A stretch of 30,503 nucleotides of DNA, taken from the NCBI GenBank assembly GCA_050485365.1, contig JBJHBH010000040.1, positions 1 through 30,503 on the forward strand. Direction: 5' to 3'. The notes beneath the pieces were generated by a model. That model was not told the origin of the DNA. It did not search any database and saw only the letters and a program-made list of their open reading frames with translations. This document shows positions 1-7,846 of this stretch, piece after piece (position 1 is the first letter of the stretch; each line of letters begins with the position of its first letter). The stretch is from JARFUG01 sp050485365 (GTDB lineage Bacteria > Desulfobacterota > Desulfuromonadia > Desulfuromonadales > JACZKF01). Position numbers and translations under genes: made by a program.

Positions 1-572
1 CGTCGGTCGTCGCCGCGCCCGTGCCGCCGGCCGGGCCTCTCGCTGAGAGAAAACGCGCCGTCGACGCCCTCGTCGAAGCGGTGGCCGACTTCACCGCCAA
101 GGCACAGCAGTCCGACCTGCCGCGGGAGCTCGCCGAGGCCTTTCCGCACGCCCTGCGCGTCACACAGTACTACACCGACATGACGGAGCGCGCCGAAGAG
201 GTGGCCACGCTGCGCAACACCCTCGTGCGGCTCCACGATCCGCAGGCCAACGCCGCCGTCGACCGTCTGCGCGAGTGCGCCACCGAGCTGCTTGCGGCCA
301 CCGATCCCGAAGACGAGGCGTACGCGCCCGAGCGCTTCGAGCAGCTCTTCGCGCGCACCCTCGAGGAGTATCAGCAGATCAAGGCGCAGATCCTCCAGGC
401 GGGCTCCGGGGGGAGGGTTCCGATCCGTCAGATGGTGCTGCAGCTCGACGAGCTCGGCGCCGTGCGGCGCATCCTCGACCAGGCGGTCAAGGCCGCGCGC
501 TATCAGGAGATGATCAATGCCCTGGCGCACCAGCACAAATCGCAGGACGAGCGTCCCGCACAGGACGGATGA
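1..572 (+). CDS. C-terminal part of a probable Na/Pi cotransporter (PhoU-like helical domain), 5' truncated
   Basis: The reading frame is open from base 3 to a TGA at 570-572, so this is the 3' end of a gene that begins before the window. A GTG at 21 is in frame, but no ribosome binding site precedes it and it should not be taken as the start. The visible ~190 residues are almost entirely helical and charged. They include a segment with LRVTQYYTDM followed by regularly spaced leucines, which resembles the PhoU-like cytoplasmic tail found after the transmembrane part of bacterial NptA-type sodium/phosphate cotransporters. No membrane segment lies in the visible part. If the call is right, the tail would sit in the cytoplasm and modulate phosphate transport or bind metal. 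A stand-alone PhoU-like or other coiled protein is the alternative. The domain resemblance is moderate and the transporter assignment is inferred. Confidence 0.5.
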   Translation, partial: SVVAAPVPPAGPLAERKRAVDALVEAVADFTAKAQQSDLPRELAEAFPHALRVTQYYTDMTERAEEVATLRNTLVRLHDPQANAAVDRLRECATELLAATDPEDEAYAPERFEQLFARTLEEYQQIKAQILQAGSGGRVPIRQMVLQLDELGAVRRILDQAVKAARYQEMINALAHQHKSQDERPAQDG

Positions 573-632
573 CAGAGACTCTTTCACCGACAAACTTCCC
601 AGAATGATTGATAAGTGCTAATGAAATGATAT

Positions 633-667
633 CTTCCTCCTGTTCTCTCTTCGACGAAAGGAGGAAG
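633..667 (+). promoter_or_regulatory. Hairpin that would sequester the ribosome binding site of the AMP ligase gene
   Basis: CTTCCTCC (633-640) is the exact reverse complement of GGAGGAAG (660-667), with a 19-nt loop between. The right arm contains most of the Shine-Dalgarno sequence AAAGGAGG (657-664) and ends one base before the GTG start at 669. In the mRNA an 8-bp stem would hide the ribosome binding site. This could be an RNA thermometer-like or protein-controlled translation switch. The pairing is seen directly; a regulatory role is inferred. Confidence 0.5.
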
Positions 668-668
668 C

Positions 669-2291
669 GTGATCGCAGACGATCAGTACAACATCGGACA
701 TATCTGCACCACGTTGCAGTGCGACTCGGGGCGCGGCGCGAAGACGGCACTGCGGTGGCTCGCCCCCAACGAGCCCCCCGTCGATTACTCGTTCAGCGAC
801 CTCGATCGCGAATCGAACCGCTTCGCCAACGTCCTCACCTCTTTGGAGATGGGCCGCGGGGAGATCCTCTTTTTGCTCCTGCCCAAATCCCCCCCCCTGT
901 TCTTCGCTTTTCTCGGCGCCCTCAAGCGCCAGGTCGTGTGCGGAACCCTCTTCCCCAATTTCGGAGAAGATGCTCTCTTCGACCGCCTCGGCGACTCGGG
1001 GGCCGCGGCGATCGTCACCAAGCGCAGCTTTCTGAAGAAGCTCGATCGCATCCGGCACCGCCTTCCGCGCCTGCGGCGGATCGTGCTGATCGATGCGGAG
1101 GAGGATCTCGCCCCCGATCTTCTGAGCTTCCCCGCCCTGATGAGAGGCGCCTCTTCTTCCTTTTCGACCCCGCCGACCCCGGCGCGCACCCCCTCGGTGG
1201 TGCACTACACCTCCGGTTCGACGGGGAAGCCGAAGGGGGTCCTGCACGTCCACGAAGGGCTCTCGATGATGCGCGCCACCTGCCGCGAGGTGATGGGGCT
1301 GGGGGAGGAGGACCGCTACTGGTGCACCGCCGACCAGGGGTGGGTGACGGGGACCTCGTACGGCATCATGGGCCCCTGGAGCCTGGGGATCACCCAGATC
1401 CACTACGGAGGGAAGTACGACCCGCAGCGCTGGTACGACGTTCTCGAAAGCGAGAGGGTGAGCGTGTGGTACAGCGCGCCGACGGCCCTTCGGATGCTGA
1501 TGCGTGAAGATCCCGCCCTGGCGGCGCGGTACGATTTTTCGCATCTTCGGCGCATCTACAGCGTTGGCGAACCGCTCAACCCCGAAGTCATCCGGTGGGG
1601 GAGGGCGCAGCTGAAAAAGGAGATCTACGACACCTGGTTCCAGACCGAAACCGGGGCGATCATGATCGCCAACCGGCCCGGGGTTGAAGTCCGGCCCGGC
1701 TCGATGGGCAAGACGGTGACCGGCGTCGAGGCGGCCATCCTGGACGACGACGGAGAACGTCTTCCCGACGGCACGCCGGGGCACCTGTGCCTGAGGAGCG
1801 GCTTCGCCTCGATGTTCGAGGGGTATCTGAACCGGCCGCAGGTGTACCGCAGCCGCTTCGCAAAGGGGTATTACTACAGCGGGGACACGGCCCATCGCGA
1901 CGCGGACGGCTATTTCTGGTTCAAGGGGCGCAGCGACGACGTGATCAACACCGCGGGGCACCTCATCAGCCCCTTCGAGATCGAGAGCACCCTGCTTGAG
2001 ATGGAGCAGGTGGCCGAGTCCGCCGCCATCGGTGTCGCCGACGAGACGCTTTTCGAGAAGGTGGTGGCCTTCGTGGCTCTGCGCCCAGGGTTCGCCCCGT
2101 CACGGCAGATGCAGATCGCGATCCGCCTGCACGTCTCCAACCGCCTCTCACCCGTGGCGACCCCTCAGGAGATCTTCTTCGTCGAGCAGATTCCGAAGAA
2201 CAAAAGCGGCAAGATCATGCGGCGGGTCCTCAAGGCGAGATATCTCGGAGAGGACGAGGGGGATCTTTCGACGCTGGAGGAAGGGATATGA
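669..2291 (+). CDS. Acetyl-CoA-synthetase-like AMP-dependent acyl ligase
   Basis: This is a 540-residue ANL-superfamily adenylating enzyme that should activate a carboxylic acid to acyl-AMP and pass it to a thiol (CoA or the partner carrier protein). All core motifs are visible: the P-loop YTSGSTGKPKG at 180-190, the acetyl-CoA-synthetase-type WCTADQGWVTG at 219-229, DTWFQTETG at 321-329, SGDTAHRDADGYFWFKGRSDD around 404-424, and the catalytic lysine K515 in NKSGKIMRR near the C terminus. True acetyl-CoA synthetases have WWQTETG, where the second Trp closes the acyl pocket around acetate. Here it is Phe324, so a somewhat larger acyl group is possible (inference). Length is shorter than Acs (~650) and close to AcsA/medium-chain ligases. 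The start is GTG with a very strong Shine-Dalgarno that lies in a hairpin. The stop overlaps the next start by ATGA, so it is translationally coupled to the carrier protein. Confidence 0.88.
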   Translation: MIADDQYNIGHICTTLQCDSGRGAKTALRWLAPNEPPVDYSFSDLDRESNRFANVLTSLEMGRGEILFLLLPKSPPLFFAFLGALKRQVVCGTLFPNFGEDALFDRLGDSGAAAIVTKRSFLKKLDRIRHRLPRLRRIVLIDAEEDLAPDLLSFPALMRGASSSFSTPPTPARTPSVVHYTSGSTGKPKGVLHVHEGLSMMRATCREVMGLGEEDRYWCTADQGWVTGTSYGIMGPWSLGITQIHYGGKYDPQRWYDVLESERVSVWYSAPTALRMLMREDPALAARYDFSHLRRIYSVGEPLNPEVIRWGRAQLKKEIYDTWFQTETGAIMIANRPGVEVRPGSMGKTVTGVEAAILDDDGERLPDGTPGHLCLRSGFASMFEGYLNRPQVYRSRFAKGYYYSGDTAHRDADGYFWFKGRSDDVINTAGHLISPFEIESTLLEMEQVAESAAIGVADETLFEKVVAFVALRPGFAPSRQMQIAIRLHVSNRLSPVATPQEIFFVEQIPKNKSGKIMRRVLKARYLGEDEGDLSTLEEGI

Positions 2292-2545
2292 CGCTTCTGG
2301 ACAGATTGACGCAGATCTTCCGCGAAGTCTTCGACGATGACGAGATCGCGCTTGCGCCCGAGACGACGGCGGACGACATCGACGCCTGGGATTCGCTCTC
2401 CCACGCCAACCTCGTTGTGACCATCGAGGAGCGCCTGGGGGTGCGATTCGCCATGAAGGAGCTGCTGGCGTTTCGCAATGTCGGGGATATGATCCGCTGC
2501 ATCGAGGCGAAGCTCTCCCCGAAAAAGGGGTCAGAGCGTCTCTGA
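2288..2545 (+). CDS. Stand-alone acyl carrier protein
   Basis: This is an 85-residue acidic four-helix protein of the phosphopantetheine-binding family. The modification site is Ser36 in WDSLSHANL, the DSL signature of carrier proteins, with hydrophobic helix II/III residues following (LVVTIEERLGV). The start ATG overlaps the ligase stop (ATGA), which strongly suggests that the ligase loads, or works with, this carrier, as DltA does with DltC and as some dedicated acyl-ACP ligases do. No ketosynthase, transferase or phosphopantetheinyl transferase lies next door, so the downstream acyl acceptor is unknown. The 3' end overlaps the convergent M20 peptidase gene by 15 bp, leaving no room for an ordinary terminator between them. 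Confidence 0.88.
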   Translation: MTLLDRLTQIFREVFDDDEIALAPETTADDIDAWDSLSHANLVVTIEERLGVRFAMKELLAFRNVGDMIRCIEAKLSPKKGSERL

Positions 2546-3985
2546 ATTGACGATCAGGCGTTGGTAGAAGGTGACCAGCCGGGCGTAATCGTCGACACCG
2601 ATCCGCTCGTTCGTCCCGTGCAGGCGGGGGATGTCCTCGGCCCTCAGGGGGATGCACAAAAAGCGGTAGATCTGCCTGGTCAAGCGCGCGTAGTGGCGTG
2701 AATCGGTGGCGCCGACCACGAGATAGGGGGCGACCGCTACGTCGCCGGCGACCTCGAGGATCGTGCGGCGCAACTGCGCGTAGGCCGGGGTGTCGAGGGG
2801 CGAGAGGGGGGAGGGGTCGGTCCCCGGCGTCGGCGAGATCGTCACACCGGGGTCGTCGATGATGCGCGCCATGCGATCGCGGGTCGAGGCGATGGTTTCG
2901 CCGGGGATGATCCGCACATTCACAAGGGCCGAGACGTCGGTGGCGAGGACGTTCTCCTTCACGCCGCCGCGAAGCATCGTCGGCGCCACGGTGGTGCGCA
3001 GGTTCGAGTTGACCTTGGGGTTCGCCGAGAGCACCCGCCCTGCAAGCGGCCCGAAGAGCCAGAGGTTGGCCAGAACCAAGCGCATTGCGAAGGGGAGGCG
3101 GCGGCCGAGGTGCCTAAACATCTCGGCGATGAAGGCGGTGCGGATGGGGAAGGGGGCCCTCTCCAGGCGCACCAGCGCGCGGCCGATGGCTCCCGCGGCG
3201 CTTCGGCGCGGCGGCATGGCCGAGTGTCCACCCTCGCTTCTGGCGTTGAGGACGTAATTCACGAACCCCTTCTCCGCCGCTCCCACCAGCGCCACCGGCT
3301 CTTTCACGCCGGGGATGATCCCCTCGGCGATCAACCCCCCTTCGTCCAGAACGAATTCGAGGCGCTCGGCCCTCTCGGCCAGCAGTGAGGCGATGCGCGC
3401 ATTGCCGTTGAATCCGCCGACCTCCTCGTCGTGCCCCAAAGCGATGTAGATGGTGCGGCGGGGCTGAAAACCCTCGCGCAGCAACATCTCCACCGCCTCG
3501 AAGATCCCCGTCAGGGCCGACTTCATGTCGAGCGCCCCGCGCCCCCAGACGAACCCCTCGGCGACCTGTCCGCCGAAGGGGGGATAGCGCCAGTTCTTCT
3601 CGGTGCCGGGCTCCACGGGGACGACGTCCTGATGGGCCAGAAGAAGGATCGGCCTGAGCTCGGGCTCGCGCCCCTGCCAGGTGTACAGGAGGCTCAGATC
3701 GCCGACGCTCTCGCGCTCAAGGCTCTGGTGCAGCAGCGGGAACGACTCCTGCAGCACCTTGTGCAACATCAGGAACGGTTCGGGATCGATGCGCTGCGGT
3801 TCGATATCGGAGAGGGTCGCGCAGCGCAGCGCCCGGGCGAGGCGCTGCGCCGCCCCCTGCGGGTCGACGCCGATCGAAGGGGCGGGGGGGACCGCCTCGC
3901 CGGGCGATCCGTAGCGCAGCGCGCGCACGACAAGGACGAGCGCAAGCAAAAGAAACAGGAGAAAGACGCTCAGCTGAGTCGACAT
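2531..3985 (-). CDS. Membrane-anchored M20 family metallopeptidase (PM20D1/carboxypeptidase S type)
   Basis: This 484-residue protein has an N-terminal hydrophobic segment at about residues 6-20 that acts as a signal anchor, so the catalytic domain is probably periplasmic. The M20 di-zinc ligands and catalytic residues are visible: H118 and D120 in LLAHQDVVPV, bridging D153 in GRGALDMK, E187/E188 in GHDEEVGG, D214 in LDEGG, H254 in the lid region (GGHSAMP), and H456 near the end (RLHGTNE). The 80-100-residue dimerisation/lid insertion is present, so the enzyme looks intact. The closest characterised relatives are yeast carboxypeptidase S and animal PM20D1, which hydrolyse or form N-acyl amino acids. 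The substrate here is unknown. It converges on the ligase/carrier pair; a link to acyl chemistry is speculative. A second ORF direction at this locus is only a shadow. Confidence 0.88.
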   Translation of the reverse strand: MSTQLSVFLLFLLLALVLVVRALRYGSPGEAVPPAPSIGVDPQGAAQRLARALRCATLSDIEPQRIDPEPFLMLHKVLQESFPLLHQSLERESVGDLSLLYTWQGREPELRPILLLAHQDVVPVEPGTEKNWRYPPFGGQVAEGFVWGRGALDMKSALTGIFEAVEMLLREGFQPRRTIYIALGHDEEVGGFNGNARIASLLAERAERLEFVLDEGGLIAEGIIPGVKEPVALVGAAEKGFVNYVLNARSEGGHSAMPPRRSAAGAIGRALVRLERAPFPIRTAFIAEMFRHLGRRLPFAMRLVLANLWLFGPLAGRVLSANPKVNSNLRTTVAPTMLRGGVKENVLATDVSALVNVRIIPGETIASTRDRMARIIDDPGVTISPTPGTDPSPLSPLDTPAYAQLRRTILEVAGDVAVAPYLVVGATDSRHYARLTRQIYRFLCIPLRAEDIPRLHGTNERIGVDDYARLVTFYQRLIVNSETL

Positions 3986-4100
3986 CCGAAGCTCCCTTCC
4001 GGGGCCATTGTATCATGAGAACGCCCTTGGAGGTGATGCAACTCGCGGGCCAGGCGGCCAGAACGCCCGCTCGGCGCCCTCTTTTGAGGCGTTGCAAAAT

Positions 4101-4140
4101 CCTGTAAGATAAAGACAGGCGTTTCTCTCTTAAAAACGCC
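4101..4140 (+). repeat. Two short inverted repeats upstream of the PD-(D/E)XK-like gene
   Basis: CCTGT (4101-4105) pairs with ACAGG (4115-4119), and GGCGTTT (4118-4124) pairs exactly with AAACGCC (4134-4140) across a 9-nt spacer. They lie in the only intergenic region before the start at 4168, so they could be operator or 5'-UTR hairpins. No U-tract follows, so they are not an obvious terminator. Confidence 0.3.
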
Positions 4141-4167
4141 GTCATACCGGGAAAGGGGGTGTCTTGA

Positions 4168-4569
4168 TTGGACATGAAAAGCGAGACGGTCCACACCGGC
4201 CGAGAGGCCCTTCTTCTCGCGCTGATCGAGCGCCTGGAGCGGCGCGGCTATGCGGATATGAAGGTCAGCGCCCTCGAAGGTTATGAAGGAAGACGGCCGG
4301 CGATCATCTTCTGGGAAGATACAGATATCGGCTTCGTGCCCGATGTGAGCGCCGCCAGAGACGGCCTGCGCTTCATCTTTCAGGTCGAGACGGCGCAGAG
4401 CCTGCAGGGCGAGGACGCCCGGCAGCGAATCGCGTTATTTTGCGCCTACGCCGCGTACTATCGCAGTCCCTACTGTCTGGTGGTCCCCGAAGAAGCGAGG
4501 GACGAGGCGGGCCTTGCGGTGCGGCTCGCCGGAGGCGACGAGCGTTTTGTCCATGTCGCCTCCTTCTGA
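4168..4569 (+). CDS. Conserved hypothetical, possible PD-(D/E)XK nuclease-like fold
   Basis: This is a 133-residue soluble protein. The pattern alpha-beta-beta-alpha with GFVPDVSA (about 52-59), then FIFQVETAQSL (about 68-78) and an amphipathic helix containing RQRIALFCAYA resembles the core of a restriction-endonuclease-like fold. The usual lysine of the E-x-K position is replaced (VET), so catalysis is doubtful. The start chosen is TTG at 4168, because the purine-rich stretch AAAGGGGGTG (4152-4161) is correctly spaced for it. ATG at 4174 would be slightly far. The stop lies 14 bases inside the queuosine-salvage gene, so the two are probably co-transcribed and translationally coupled. I do not recognise a named family. 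The fold assignment is a weak inference from the motif spacing. Confidence 0.6.
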   Translation: MDMKSETVHTGREALLLALIERLERRGYADMKVSALEGYEGRRPAIIFWEDTDIGFVPDVSAARDGLRFIFQVETAQSLQGEDARQRIALFCAYAAYYRSPYCLVVPEEARDEAGLAVRLAGGDERFVHVASF

Positions 4570-5533
4570 GCTGCATCGTGGGCCGGTGCTCGACGCCGTG
4601 CGCAGTGAGTGCCGGCGCGTCGCCGAGCAGGCGGCTCGCGTGCGCATCGTGACCTCCCGGCTCGACGGCTATCTCGATCTTCTCGGCGACGCCTTCGCCC
4701 TGCAGATGGAGCCCGGGATCCACTTTCGAGGCGAGCAGGAGCAGACGGTCGCCTTCTTCCTCACTCTGGACAGCGTCAACTTCGGGTCGGGGTATTTTCC
4801 GGCCATCCTCTCCGACCCGAAGCGCTCGGGCTACCGAACCGTCGCCGCCGCCCTGACCGGGCGCTTCAACGCCGACGGTCCTCTGAGCGCCGAAGAGCTT
4901 CGCACCATGACCCCGGCGTCGTGCGCCCGGCTTTTCGGGCTCGACCCCTCCAACGCCGCGGCCCTCGAGCTTGCGGGGCTCTTCGCGCGGGCTCTCGCCG
5001 ATCTCGGGCGGTTCCTTCTCGATCGCTACGACGGACGGTTCTCGGGGCCCATCGAGGAGGCGCGCGGCTCGGCCGAAGGGCTAGTTCGCCTTCTGACCCG
5101 GATGCCGCTGTTTCGCGACGTGGCGCCCTATCGCGAAAGGAACGTGCCGTTCTACAAAAGGGCGCAGATCGCCGCCGCCGACCTGCACATCGCCTTCGAC
5201 GCAAAAGGGCCGGGACGCTTTGACGACATCGACCGCCTGACCCTTTTCGCCGACAACCTCGTCCCCCACGTCCTACGGCACGACGGCCTTCTCGTCTATG
5301 ACGATGATCTCGCCGCGGCGATCGATCGGGGCGACCTTCTCCCCGGCGGCTCGCCCGCCGAGGTAGAGATCCGCGCCTGCGCCGTCCACGTCGTCGAGCT
5401 CCTGGTGCGGGAGGCGAGCCGTCGTCGCCGTCCCCTCTCGGCCCTGCACCTCGACAACCTGCTGTGGCATCGGGGGCAGAGCCCCCGCTACCGCGCGCTC
5501 CCCCGCCACCGCACTCTCACTCCCTTTTATTGA
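4553..5533 (+). CDS. Queuosine salvage protein (Qng1/DUF2419 family, queuosine nucleotide N-glycosylase)
   Basis: This 326-residue protein carries the conserved blocks of the queuosine-salvage family: DSVNFGSGYFP near residue 72, FYKRAQIAAADL near 203-214, LTLFADNLVPHVL near 232-244, EVEIRACAVHVVELL near 276-290, and a C-terminal LWHRGQ...YRALPRHRT block. The aspartates of the LTxFAD region and the invariant lysine/arginine of FYKRAQI are present. Characterised members hydrolyse queuosine 5'-phosphate to free the queuine base for reuse in tRNA. It would be cytosolic. I chose ATG 4553, which overlaps the upstream stop by 17 bases. An in-frame ATG at 4514 would add 13 residues not expected in the family. 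No queuosine biosynthesis gene is adjacent, so the role as a salvage enzyme is inferred from family alone. Confidence 0.85.
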   Translation: MSPPSELHRGPVLDAVRSECRRVAEQAARVRIVTSRLDGYLDLLGDAFALQMEPGIHFRGEQEQTVAFFLTLDSVNFGSGYFPAILSDPKRSGYRTVAAALTGRFNADGPLSAEELRTMTPASCARLFGLDPSNAAALELAGLFARALADLGRFLLDRYDGRFSGPIEEARGSAEGLVRLLTRMPLFRDVAPYRERNVPFYKRAQIAAADLHIAFDAKGPGRFDDIDRLTLFADNLVPHVLRHDGLLVYDDDLAAAIDRGDLLPGGSPAEVEIRACAVHVVELLVREASRRRRPLSALHLDNLLWHRGQSPRYRALPRHRTLTPFY

Positions 5534-5636
5534 CGTTCTTTCAAGCGGTTGCGGTTCCTGCCAGGGCTGATAAGGTTGTAGAGAGATCCGGTCGCATGGA
5601 TCGGATCGTTTCTCGATGAAGAAAGGATGAATCGTC

Positions 5637-5858
5637 ATGCCACAGACTGTTCACATGGTGCCCGATCCTCGGGGGGGGTGGATCGTCAAGGCGCCCGGGT
5701 CGTCCAGCGACGAGGGTCATTTCAAGACATGGGGCGAGGCCGTTCATTTCGGCCGCGAGCTCTGCAGCGACGTGAACGCCGATTTTGAAATCCACCATCT
5801 CGACGGGAAGGTGACCCGAGAGCATATCCGCCGAAGCCCGTTCCCCGGCCGTTCTTGA
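5637..5858 (+). CDS. DUF2188 family small protein
   Basis: This is a 73-residue protein with the DUF2188 pattern: an N-terminal strand HMVPDPRGGWIVKAPG, a central helix with EAVHFGRELC, and a C-terminal strand IHHLDGKVTREH. The family forms a small alpha/beta domain found widely in bacteria, without a known function. A ribosome binding site GAAAGGA (5621-5627) supports the ATG. It is monocistronic or precedes the small lipoprotein gene 60 bases downstream. TTGCGG (5549-5554) and TAAGGT (5571-5576), 16 bases apart, are a weak promoter candidate. Confidence 0.8.
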   Translation: MPQTVHMVPDPRGGWIVKAPGSSSDEGHFKTWGEAVHFGRELCSDVNADFEIHHLDGKVTREHIRRSPFPGRS

Positions 5859-5918
5859 GCTTTCGTCCCAGTGCGATAGACTGGCAGTCTGTACGAAGGC
5901 AGAAAAGGAGAACGTGTC

Positions 5919-6077
5919 ATGTTGAGAAAGTTCGCGACTCTGCTCGCCCTTGCCGTCTTCACCGCGAGCAGCCTTTCGGCGTGCTATACCGCCGGCAGAG
6001 CCACCGACGAAGCCGCCGATGGGATAGAGCGGGGAGCCGATCGCTTCGAGCGCGGTTACCAAGAGGGCCGAGATTAA
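5919..6077 (+). CDS. Small entericidin-like lipoprotein
   Basis: This 52-residue ORF has a near-perfect ribosome binding site (AAAAGGAG, 5903-5910, 8 bases before ATG). The N terminus has two basic residues (R3, K4), a hydrophobic core LLALAVFTASS, and a lipobox LSAC with Cys22, so the mature lipoprotein is only about 31 residues and rich in charged residues (ERGADRFERGYQEGRD). This is the architecture of entericidin-type and other tiny stress-related lipoproteins, but the family match is by layout only. Upstream, an AGACT-N3-AGTCT inverted repeat (5878-5890) flanked by TTCGT and ACGAA may be a regulatory hairpin. A strong terminator follows, so it is the last gene of its transcript. Confidence 0.75.
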   Translation: MLRKFATLLALAVFTASSLSACYTAGRATDEAADGIERGADRFERGYQEGRD

Positions 6078-6096
6078 CCGAAACACAACGACATCC

Positions 6097-6126
6097 CGGC
6101 CGCCGGTCTTCGGCGGCCGTTTCGTT
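6097..6126 (+). terminator. Intrinsic terminator after the small lipoprotein gene
   Basis: CGGCCGCCG (6097-6105) pairs exactly with CGGCGGCCG (6111-6119) around a 5-nt loop, followed by TTTCGTT. The 9-bp all-GC stem is very stable, and the U-tract is short. Confidence 0.75.
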
Positions 6127-6177
6127 CGATGCCCCCACCTCCTTTGACGAATAGCCTTTATTCGTCCATCCGGCGCC

Positions 6178-7737
6178 ATGGACCCTTTCTCCCCAGCCGC
6201 GCTCTTCGGCCGACGCGCCGCCATCGTCCATGCGATGCTGCTGGCGGCGCTCCTTCTTCATCTCATCGCTTCGCCGTGCCGCGCCGAAATCGAAGGGGAA
6301 AACGAGCTGGGCGGCGTCGCCGAATTCGCCTTCTCGCGCACCGTGCTGCCGATGATCGAAGCCCAGGAGGGCAGGAGCGGAGCGTTCATCCTGGAGGAGG
6401 GGGAGGAGAACTTGGTCGCGCGCACCTGGCTCGTCCAGAACGCCACCGAGAGCATCAGCATCCTCACCTTCATCTACAGCTTCGACACCATCGGCACCAT
6501 CGCTACCCAGGCCCTCATCGACGCCGCCGACAGGGGGGTGCATGTGCGCATCGTCGTCGATGATTTTCTGCTGTACCGCGAGCCGATGGATCTGCTGCTG
6601 GCGCTGTCCGCCCATCCCCTGATCGAGGTCCGCATTTACAATCCGGTGCGTTCGGTGGGGGTCTCGACGATCCGGATGGTCTGGAACCTCCTCAGCGATT
6701 TTCGTCTCTTCAACCAGCGCCTCCACAACAAGACCCTCATCGTCGACGGCATGGCCGGGATCTGCGGAGGCCGCAACGTCGCCAACGAATATTTCGACTA
6801 CAAGCAGGAGTACCACTTCAGAGACCGCGACATCCTCGTCGCCGGGCCGGTGGTCGAGCAGATGTCGGCCAACTTCGAGGCGTTCTGGAACAGCGAGCTC
6901 TCCCGGCCGGTCGAATCGCTCCTCCCCGGGATGGCGGCCCGGATGACGCCCCAGCAGATCGAGGAGATCTACGGCGACCTCGCAGAGAGCGCCGCCGGGC
7001 TCCTCGACACGCTGGTCGTGGTGCGCAACGCTCTGCAGGATCAGGAAAGACACCTGCGCAGGATCATCGACGAGATGATCTGGACCGACGAGATCTGGTT
7101 CGTGAGCGATCGTCCCGGGACGAATCTCGGCAAGCCCGGGCTGGGCGGGGGAGGGGAGATGATGGATGCGCTGCGCGAGGCGATCCTCTCGGCGCAGGAG
7201 CGCATCACCGTCCATTCACCGTACTTCATCGTCGCCGAAGGGGAGCTCGGCTTTTTCCGCAAGGCGCGCGAGGGGGTGGAAATTCGCGTCATCACCAATT
7301 CTCTCGCCTCGACCGACAACATCGCCGCCTTCAGCGGCTACGCCAAGAGCCGCGAGACCAAGCTGGCGGCGGGGATGATCCTTCGTGAGCTCCGCCCCGA
7401 TCCCTCCATCGAGCAGGAGGCGATGGCGCAATACGTCGCCCCGGAGGAAAAACCTCCCATTGTCGTCATGCACGCCAAAACCCTCGTGATCGACGGCGAG
7501 CTCGTCTACGTGGGGACGTACAATTTCGACCCCCGAGGGGCCCATCTCAGCACGGAAGAGGGGGTATTCGTGCGAAGCCGCGAGCTTGCACGCAGGATCG
7601 AAGCGGTGGCCGACATCGAAATGAGGGAGGAGAACAGCTGGAACCCGCAGCACTACGCTCCGGACCGGTACGCCGACTGGTGGCGCAGGTTCAAACTGTG
7701 GTTCTTCAAGATCTGGCCGATCCGCCCGCTGCTCTAG
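6178..7737 (+). CDS. Secreted/periplasmic phospholipase D family protein (cardiolipin-synthase-like)
   Basis: This 519-residue protein has two complete HKD half-sites: H183/K185/D190 in HNKTLIVDG and H432/K434/D439 in HAKTLVIDG. Each is followed by the usual glycine/asparagine block (GGRNVANEY and GTYNFDPRG). Two half-sites in one chain form one active site that proceeds through a phosphohistidine, used for phosphatidyl transfer or phosphodiester hydrolysis. An N-terminal hydrophobic run at about 17-32 ending in SPCRA-E suggests a signal peptide, so the enzyme is probably exported. ATG 6235 is an alternative start that would shorten the leader, and neither start has a clear ribosome binding site. 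Family members of this layout include ClsC-like and other envelope phosphatidyltransferases; the exact substrate cannot be read from the sequence. Its own intrinsic terminator follows. Confidence 0.88.
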   Translation: MDPFSPAALFGRRAAIVHAMLLAALLLHLIASPCRAEIEGENELGGVAEFAFSRTVLPMIEAQEGRSGAFILEEGEENLVARTWLVQNATESISILTFIYSFDTIGTIATQALIDAADRGVHVRIVVDDFLLYREPMDLLLALSAHPLIEVRIYNPVRSVGVSTIRMVWNLLSDFRLFNQRLHNKTLIVDGMAGICGGRNVANEYFDYKQEYHFRDRDILVAGPVVEQMSANFEAFWNSELSRPVESLLPGMAARMTPQQIEEIYGDLAESAAGLLDTLVVVRNALQDQERHLRRIIDEMIWTDEIWFVSDRPGTNLGKPGLGGGGEMMDALREAILSAQERITVHSPYFIVAEGELGFFRKAREGVEIRVITNSLASTDNIAAFSGYAKSRETKLAAGMILRELRPDPSIEQEAMAQYVAPEEKPPIVVMHAKTLVIDGELVYVGTYNFDPRGAHLSTEEGVFVRSRELARRIEAVADIEMREENSWNPQHYAPDRYADWWRRFKLWFFKIWPIRPLL

Positions 7738-7805
7738 CGCTTGACAGCCGCTTATGCCTTGCTGGGTTGAAACGAGCCGACAGGCAAAGGTAAACAGAGA
7801 CGATT

Positions 7806-7846
7806 TGCCCCGTGGCATCCCTTCCTTGGCCTCGGGGCATTTTTTT
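7806..7846 (+). terminator. Intrinsic terminator after the PLD gene
   Basis: TGCCCCG (7806-7812) pairs with CGGGGCA (7833-7839) and is followed by seven T (7840-7846). The loop is 20 nt. Its T-run overlaps the stop codon of the convergent LEA14-like gene. Confidence 0.8.

Noticed and set aside
618..1961. Long minus-strand open frame (447 codons) opposite the AMP ligase
   Set aside because: It is antisense to a clear enzyme with intact motifs, has no ribosome binding site and no family character; a GC-rich shadow frame.
7741..7770. TTGACA after the PLD gene as a promoter
   Set aside because: No -10 at a suitable distance and no plus-strand gene follows before the terminator.
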